From Ornithomonoglobus_A sp034090805 (GTDB lineage: Bacteria > Bacillota > Clostridia > UBA1381): a DNA stretch of 9,097 nucleotides. A program made the translations under genes and the position numbers. Below the pieces are notes generated by a model, which was not told the origin of the DNA, did not search any database, and saw only the letters and a list, made by a program, of their open reading frames with translations. Positions 6,263-9,097 of the stretch are shown one piece after another; position 1 is the stretch's first letter; the number at the start of each line of letters is the position of its first letter. The DNA lies in the NCBI GenBank assembly GCA_034090805.1, contig JAXDRV010000027.1, forward strand, positions 1 to 9,097. The letters are read 5' to 3'.

Positions 6263-6291
6263 ATATTATCATATTTATAAACAAATTGCAA
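6263..6291 (-). promoter_or_regulatory. Repressor promoter
   Basis: On the minus strand TTGCAA (6286-6291) and TAATAT (6263-6268) are separated by 17 bp. The start point would lie near 6256, giving a very short leader that just includes the RBS. A 7-bp inverted repeat, TGCAATT (6256-6262) and AATTGCA (6284-6290), overlaps both elements and could be an operator. Confidence 0.5.
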
Positions 6292-6341
6292 GCATAAAAT
6301 AAAAAAAGTTATGAAAAAAATAATTATTTTTATAAAAGTTA

Positions 6342-6370
6342 TTGACAACGAAACGAAATTGTGCTATATT
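6342..6370 (+). promoter_or_regulatory. Rightward early promoter (cro-like operon)
   Basis: Perfect TTGACA (6342-6347) and TATATT (6365-6370) with a 17-bp spacer make the strongest promoter in the window. It faces the Cro-like and antirepressor genes. The spacer contains AACGAAACGAAA (6347-6358), whose AAACGAAA core recurs in inverse orientation at 6643-6650. It is a good candidate for repressor or Cro binding. Confidence 0.75.
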
Positions 6371-6432
6371 ATTAATAAAAGTTACAAAACTAAATAATTA
6401 AATTAATTTTCACGGAAGGGAGTATTATCAAA

Positions 6433-6639
6433 TTGGAAACGTTAAAGCATAATCCATATATGAAATTAAAAGGTAAAATGCGTGAACGCAATATTATAAC
6501 AGATGATTTAGCAAAGCTACTTAATCTCAGCACTACATCAGTGTTACAAAAAATTAATGGCCAGTCAGATTTTTTTCTGAGTGAAGCAACAAAAATAGTG
6601 CTGGAGTATAATTGGGACTATGATATTTTTTTAAATTAA
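6433..6639 (+). CDS. Cro-like DNA-binding protein (DUF739-like)
   Basis: The 68-aa protein starts at TTG 6433, supported by GGGAG at 6418-6422 with 10-nt spacing; the only in-frame ATG (6460) has no RBS. The sequence (NPYMKLKGKMRERNIITDDL, and then LAKLLNLSTTSVLQKINGQS) follows the pattern of small phage Cro/DUF739 proteins: a helix-turn-helix with a conserved K-x-NG-x-x-D/S-F segment (KINGQSDFFLSEA). Such proteins bind operators in the switch region and oppose the repressor. It is the first gene after the rightward promoter and the mirror of the repressor gene. The weak TTG start may keep its level low. The exact family is less sure than the role. Confidence 0.8.
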   Translation: METLKHNPYMKLKGKMRERNIITDDLAKLLNLSTTSVLQKINGQSDFFLSEATKIVLEYNWDYDIFLN

Positions 6640-6680
6640 ATGTTTCGTTTGAAATAATTTATAAATAAAATATTTCGATT
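6640..6680 (+). promoter_or_regulatory. Possible operator copies TTTCGTTT/TTTCGATT
   Basis: The 87-bp gap between the Cro-like and antirepressor genes holds TTTCGTTT (6643-6650) inside the small palindrome TTTC-GTTT-GAAA, and TTTCGATT (6673-6680). The first is the reverse complement of AAACGAAA (6351-6358) in the rightward promoter. Shared rare CG-containing octamers in otherwise AT-rich DNA suggest a common binding protein, perhaps controlling the antirepressor separately. A weak promoter (TTTCGA 6673-6678, 17 bp, TATAAC 6696-6701) may accompany them. Confidence 0.35.
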
Positions 6681-6726
6681 TATGTTTTTATAAATTATAA
6701 CAAAATGCAAGAAAGGGACTGATATT

Positions 6727-7485
6727 ATGAATGAATTAATCAGAGTAAACTATGATAACAACGATACTCCAACAGTGTCAGGAAGAGAACTTCATGCGCT
6801 TTTGGAAGTAAAAACAGCATATAAAGATTGGTTTCCGCGAATGTGCGAATATGGCTTTTCGACAGGCATTGATTTCAACCCGCTCATTTTTGAGCAAGTT
6901 CGCATGGAAGGACATCGCGAAGTTAAGAGACACCTTGAAGACCATGCTCTTACAATCGAAATGGCAAAAGAGCTTTGTATGCTGCAACGTAACGAAAAAG
7001 GCAAACAGGCGCGTGCGTACTTTATTGAGCTTGAAAAGCAGTGGAATTCACCTGAGGCTGTTTTGGCAAGAGCCTTGAAGCTTGCGAATGCGAAAATTGA
7101 CAGCCTGGGAACGACTATCAGCATACAAGAACAGCAGATAGCAGAGCTTAAGCCTAAGGCGAGTTATTATGATCTTGTTCTGAACTGTCCGGATTTGCTC
7201 TCGGTGTCGGAGATAGCGAAGGACTACGGCAAAACCGCAAATTGGCTCAATAAGCACTTGCATGAAAAGGGCGTGCAGTTTAAACAAGGAGGAATATGGT
7301 TGTTGTATCAGAAATATGCTGAGCAGGGCTACACAAGTACTAAAACACATCCCTACAATGGTAAGGACGGTAAAACGCATACTCGTCCTCATACATACTG
7401 GAATCAGAAAGGCAGGCTTTTTATATATGATCTGCTTAAGCAAGACGGAATACTGCCTATTATGGAGAGAAAAGACATGACGTGA
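6727..7485 (+). CDS. Phage antirepressor, AntA/AntB-KilAC type
   Basis: The 252-aa protein has two parts. Residues about 13-90 match the AntA/AntB antirepressor domain (VSGRELHALLEVKTAYKDWF, then FEQVRMEGH and DHALTIEMAKELCMLQRNEK). Residues about 145-245 match the KilAC DNA-binding domain (LSVSEIAKDYGKTANWLNKH, then GGIWLLY and THTYWNQKG-like TYWNQKGRLFIYDLL). A coiled segment at about 110-143 joins them. Such proteins inactivate the lysogenic repressor by protein-protein contact and favour the lytic or excised state. This suits the neighbouring repressor, which lacks a self-cleavage domain. The start at ATG 6727 has AGAAAGGGA just upstream. The next gene begins 17 bp later, so they share an operon. 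Confidence 0.93.
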   Translation: MNELIRVNYDNNDTPTVSGRELHALLEVKTAYKDWFPRMCEYGFSTGIDFNPLIFEQVRMEGHREVKRHLEDHALTIEMAKELCMLQRNEKGKQARAYFIELEKQWNSPEAVLARALKLANAKIDSLGTTISIQEQQIAELKPKASYYDLVLNCPDLLSVSEIAKDYGKTANWLNKHLHEKGVQFKQGGIWLLYQKYAEQGYTSTKTHPYNGKDGKTHTRPHTYWNQKGRLFIYDLLKQDGILPIMERKDMT

Positions 7486-7493
7486 GAGGGAGG
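7481..7493 (+). repeat. 13-bp direct repeat, copy 1
   Basis: CGTGAGAGGGAGG occurs here, across the antirepressor stop codon and the RBS of the next gene, and again identically at 8395-8407. The copies bracket the small plus-strand gene and the DUF4145 gene. Confidence 0.8.
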
Positions 7494-7501
7494 TGGAAGA
7501 G

Positions 7502-7687
7502 ATGTCAAGAGAAACTAAATTATCTGTAACATTAGATACGGAGCAATTTGAGCAGGCTATACGAAAGGCTAATGAATTGGTCGAAACAATAGATAAGGCT
7601 AAGGCATTGGTGAATGACTTAGCCTATATGATGCAAGAGCTTAATTTTAAGCCTTCGTTGAGCGAGATACCGGCGGATGAGCGATAA
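7502..7687 (+). CDS. Small phage-type coiled-coil protein, unknown function
   Basis: The 61-aa product begins MSRETKLSVTLDTEQFEQAI and continues KANELVETIDKAKALVNDLA. Small proteins with this opening (a short beta-strand KLSVxLDTExFE, then a long helix) are common in early operons of Clostridia and Bacilli phages and integrative elements. I know of no function. ATG 7502 is favoured because GGGAGG (7488-7493) is 8 nt away; a GTG at 7493 would overlap that RBS. The length is normal for such proteins. Its last 41 bp overlap, in the opposite direction, the end of the DUF4145 gene, so the two are convergent and their transcripts complementary there. Confidence 0.7.
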   Translation: MSRETKLSVTLDTEQFEQAIRKANELVETIDKAKALVNDLAYMMQELNFKPSLSEIPADER

Positions 7688-8327
7688 GCAATTTAGTTCT
7701 GATAAGACTGATAAAAATATCCATATAATTCTGTAAAAGCTCAAAATCAAGTGATGGATATTTCCGCACATAATGAGCGTGATCGTTTCCTAAAATTCGC
7801 ACAACGTCAGCGGTGTTGATTAAGCCGTTTTCCGGGAGATAAGCAGAAATAGCGTCGTGGAGATTTTTATAAATTACTTTTTCAGCGGGTTGATGTAATT
7901 CTTCCATTGCGTAATCCTTGACTAATATTTCGAGTGCAGCACGAAAGCCAATTGACGCTAAATCAAAATCGCGGTTATCTTTTGCTCGAAGTGCTTGGTT
8001 ATATACCTCAATAAAGCGCGGCGATATTTTCTTGATATATTCATCAGAAAATATAGATGGTCTGTCCGGGGTCATGCAGCAAATACATGAGTGTCCGTCT
8101 TCGACTTTATATGTAGCAGTGAAAAGTTTTTTACAAGCGGTGCATTGAAATATTAAAAAAACAAAGCACTGTGATTGATACTTTAAAGGCTTAACATAGT
8201 GATTGTGAAGTATTATGGGGTCGCAGCCCAACCCGCAATGCGGACATTGCGCAGGTTTTTGGTATGTACAATCCATTTCGGGTGTGCAGTTATATAAGTC
8301 ACGGAAATTTTTGATGAGATATTGCAT
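7647..8327 (-). CDS. Zinc-ribbon plus DUF4145 protein, likely cargo gene
   Basis: The 226-aa protein has an N-terminal Cys-rich part, probably zinc-binding: CPHCGLGC (28-35), CTAC (62-65) and CICC (81-84). A helical DUF4145 domain follows at about 100-215, with the typical SIGFRAALEILVKDYA (125-140) and VRILGNDHAHYVR (176-188). DUF4145 occurs alone or fused to restriction and other nuclease proteins and is often seen in defence neighbourhoods; its activity is unknown to me. AGGAG 9 nt upstream supports ATG 8327 over an ATG 17 codons earlier. It is the only minus-strand gene in a rightward operon and has its own strong promoter (8350-8378), the pattern of a moron gene expressed in the lysogen. 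Confidence 0.85.
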   Translation of the reverse strand: MQYLIKNFRDLYNCTPEMDCTYQKPAQCPHCGLGCDPIILHNHYVKPLKYQSQCFVFLIFQCTACKKLFTATYKVEDGHSCICCMTPDRPSIFSDEYIKKISPRFIEVYNQALRAKDNRDFDLASIGFRAALEILVKDYAMEELHQPAEKVIYKNLHDAISAYLPENGLINTADVVRILGNDHAHYVRKYPSLDFELLQNYMDIFISLIRTKLLIAHPPVSRSTKA

Positions 8328-8349
8328 AATAATCAACTCCTTTGAGGTG

Positions 8350-8378
8350 ATTATAACACAGTGTGAGAAAAAATGCAA
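8350..8378 (-). promoter_or_regulatory. Promoter of the DUF4145 gene
   Basis: On the minus strand TTGCAT (8373-8378) and TATAAT (8350-8355) are exactly 17 bp apart, about 25 bp before the start codon. It equals the argG promoter in both hexamers. The gene is therefore likely to be constitutively expressed by the host sigma-A polymerase, independent of the repressor switch. Confidence 0.75.
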
Positions 8379-8394
8379 GGAAAAAACAAAACAG

Positions 8395-8407
8395 CGTGAG
8401 AGGGAGG
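8395..8407 (+). repeat. 13-bp direct repeat, copy 2
   Basis: CGTGAGAGGGAGG repeats the sequence at 7481-7493. Here it is not followed by a start codon at RBS distance: the frame reads GAG-TTT-GAG-GAA and stops at TAA 8425-8427. It looks like the scar of a gene junction. Confidence 0.8.
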
Positions 8408-8488
8408 AGTTTGAGGAAGTAATATAATTTGATTAATAAGTTTTAGGACAAATTATTTATATCATAGAATGAACAAGGAGGTGCTAAT

Positions 8489-8707
8489 ATGCAATTATAT
8501 GAAGGTTGGACATTAATAGAGCTTACAGAAGATAGAATTGTGCAGGAGAAGCAATTCGGAACGGGTAAGGTCAGAATGGTTGGAAATCCCAATCCTCCGC
8601 CTGAGGAACATGAAAAATTAATGCAGAGAGTAGGCGAAATACTGTATAAAGGGTATTTGCGTCGCATACGGAAAGAAAAAGAAGAGGCAGAAAAAAACAG
8701 GGTTTAA
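8489..8707 (+). CDS. Small phage/element protein, unknown function
   Basis: I do not recognise a named family. The 72-aa protein has AAGGAGG at 8475-8481, 7 nt before ATG 8489, an excellent RBS. It opens with MQLYEGWTLIELTEDRIVQE and has a Pro-rich centre, NPNPPPEEHEKLM (residues 31-43). It ends in a strongly charged helix with basic and acidic runs (RRIRKEKEEAEKNRV). There is no membrane segment and no Cys pair. The good RBS and the presence of an acidic-basic helix support a real gene of the early operon. Its stop codon lies inside a 17-nt palindrome (8697-8713). The 81 bp before it hold no gene; TATAAT at 8423-8428 lacks a -35. Confidence 0.65.
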   Translation: MQLYEGWTLIELTEDRIVQEKQFGTGKVRMVGNPNPPPEEHEKLMQRVGEILYKGYLRRIRKEKEEAEKNRV

Positions 8708-8713
8708 CCCTGT
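8697..8713. repeat. 17-nt palindrome over the stop codon
   Basis: ACAGGGTT-T-AACCCTGT has 8-bp arms and one central base and includes the TAA stop of the preceding gene (8705-8707). No T-run follows, so it is more likely to stabilise or attenuate the transcript than to end it efficiently. Confidence 0.6.
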
Positions 8714-8725
8714 GATAAAGGACAA

Positions 8726-8840
8726 GCCCACCGCAGGCAGACACGAGCCGCCCGAAACCACCTCATCATTTTATTTTGCTGTATTTTGAAACTAATACCT
8801 TTTGTTATAAAACGGGCGTTTCACGTGTGCCTGCGAGGGC
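8726..8840 (+). ncRNA. Candidate structured leader RNA (long multi-helix stem)
   Basis: Four helices in register close a 58-nt apical region. GCCC (8726-8729) pairs with GGGC (8837-8840). CGCAGGCA (8732-8739) pairs with TGCCTGCG (8828-8835). CACG (8742-8745) pairs with CGTG (8824-8827). CGCCCG (8749-8754) pairs with CGGGCG (8813-8818). That is 22 bp interrupted only by small bulges, and the arms are GC-rich in AT-rich DNA. The 3' side ends 9-15 nt before the AAAGGAG of the next gene, fitting a cis-acting leader or a separate small RNA. A 115-bp miniature mobile repeat with inverted ends is the main alternative. I recognise no known riboswitch class. Confidence 0.5.
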
Positions 8841-8863
8841 AAATAAAGAAAGGAGCTATGAAC

Positions 8864-9022
8864 ATGAAAAAGAAAAAACGCTGCTTTTTGGCAGCAATAT
8901 TCGGTAGACTGCTGCGAAAGCGCAGCGGAGCGACCTGCTGCTCCGGTGGCTGGGACATGGACGTGATAAAAGCATGGGGCGAGGAGCTGCGCCCGGCTGA
9001 TGAGGTTATTTATTGGAGGTAA
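8864..9022 (+). CDS. Small basic Cys-containing protein, unknown function
   Basis: The 52-aa product is MKKKKRCFLAAIFGRLLRKR followed by SGATCCSGGWDMDVIKAWGE and a tail ending EVIYWR. AAAGGAG at 8849-8855 gives 8-nt spacing to ATG 8864; an in-frame ATG at 8858 is too close to the RBS to be used well. The first 20 residues are basic and amphipathic, with a short hydrophobic core (FLAAIFGRLL), too short for a secure membrane span. A CC pair follows. It sits directly behind the structured region 8726-8840, and the next gene starts 7 bp after its stop, so it is part of a tight operon. I know of no family. A small stem, GCTGCG-AAAG-CGCAGC, lies inside the coding region. Confidence 0.55.
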   Translation: MKKKKRCFLAAIFGRLLRKRSGATCCSGGWDMDVIKAWGEELRPADEVIYWR

Positions 9023-9028
9023 GGGAAG

Positions 9029-9097
9029 ATGTTTATTACATATGATTTGTTAAAAAATCACGGAGCGTGCGAAGATGGGTTAAAGTGGTTCAAGGAT
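9029..9097 (+). CDS. Start of a phage-type gene, cut by the window edge
   Basis: ATG 9029 follows GGAGG at 9015-9019 (9-nt spacing), and 23 codons are visible: MFITYDLLKNHGACEDGLKW and then FKD. The LxxxGACxxGLxWF pattern is familiar from N-termini of uncharacterised phage proteins, some followed by repeat-type or enzymatic domains. The rest lies outside the window, so no function is assigned. It overlaps no other gene and continues the early operon. Confidence 0.65.
   Translation, partial: MFITYDLLKNHGACEDGLKWFKD

Noticed and set aside
6792..7443. Several frames of 70-130 codons antisense to or out of frame with the antirepressor
   Set aside because: Shadows of the AntA-KilAC coding region, without RBS or sensible protein character.
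8215..8427. 70-codon plus-strand frame opposite the DUF4145 start and promoter
   Set aside because: No RBS, and it runs antisense through the zinc-ribbon coding. Only its last codons (QREREEFEEVI) might be a relic of a lost gene next to the 13-bp repeat.
1..9097. tRNA, rRNA, CRISPR arrays, insertion sequences
   Set aside because: I saw no tRNA-like cloverleaf, no rRNA sequence, no regularly spaced direct repeats and no transposase gene in the window.

Overview
The window looks like a piece of a low-GC Clostridia genome (Firmicutes, probably a gut Oscillospiraceae- or Lachnospiraceae-type bacterium). Pointers are strong AGGAGG-type ribosome binding sites, TTGnnn-17-TATAAT promoters, AT-rich intergenic DNA and Clostridia-like protein sequences. 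No species can be named from the sequence alone. The first 2.7 kb is chromosomal. The remaining 6.4 kb is the left end of an integrated mobile element (prophage or integrative element) that runs off the right edge.

Chromosomal part (1-2720). First come two broken carbohydrate or ester-metabolism genes: the frameshifted C-terminal end of an SGNH/GDSL hydrolase, and an N-terminal stub of what looks like a GH36 alpha-galactosidase. The stub ends in a 47-nt near-perfect palindrome. An intact argG (minus strand) and ruvC (plus strand) are divergently transcribed from a shared 196-bp intergenic region with recognisable promoters. Downstream of ruvC, a small gene with its own RBS encodes 34 codons ending ...DKVYDSCRE and then stops. 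This appears to be the 5' part of a conserved clostridial gene cut by the mobile element.

Element, left arm on the minus strand (2721-6240). A 508-aa large serine recombinase sits right at the junction, as integrases usually do. Further in lie a translationally coupled DUF4160-DUF2442 pair (toxin-antitoxin-like), a membrane-anchored protein of unknown function, and a Cro/CI-type repressor.

Element, early region on the plus strand (6241-9097). A divergent control region (6241-6432) has a promoter for the repressor and a consensus promoter for rightward transcription. The rightward genes are a Cro-like regulator starting at TTG, an AntA/AntB-KilAC antirepressor, and several small phage-type proteins. 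One gene runs against the flow: a zinc-ribbon/DUF4145 protein with its own TTGCAT-17-TATAAT promoter, which looks like an independently expressed cargo gene (moron). Before the last small genes, 8726-8840 can fold into a long multi-helix stem that ends just ahead of an RBS.

How it fits together: the integrase and its att junction mark the boundary, the repressor/Cro/antirepressor triad is a lysogeny-type switch, and the minus-strand membrane protein, the DUF pair and the DUF4145 gene are the likely accessory cargo. The most rewarding points are the interrupted host gene at the att site, the DUF4145 cargo unit and the structured leader at 8726-8840.
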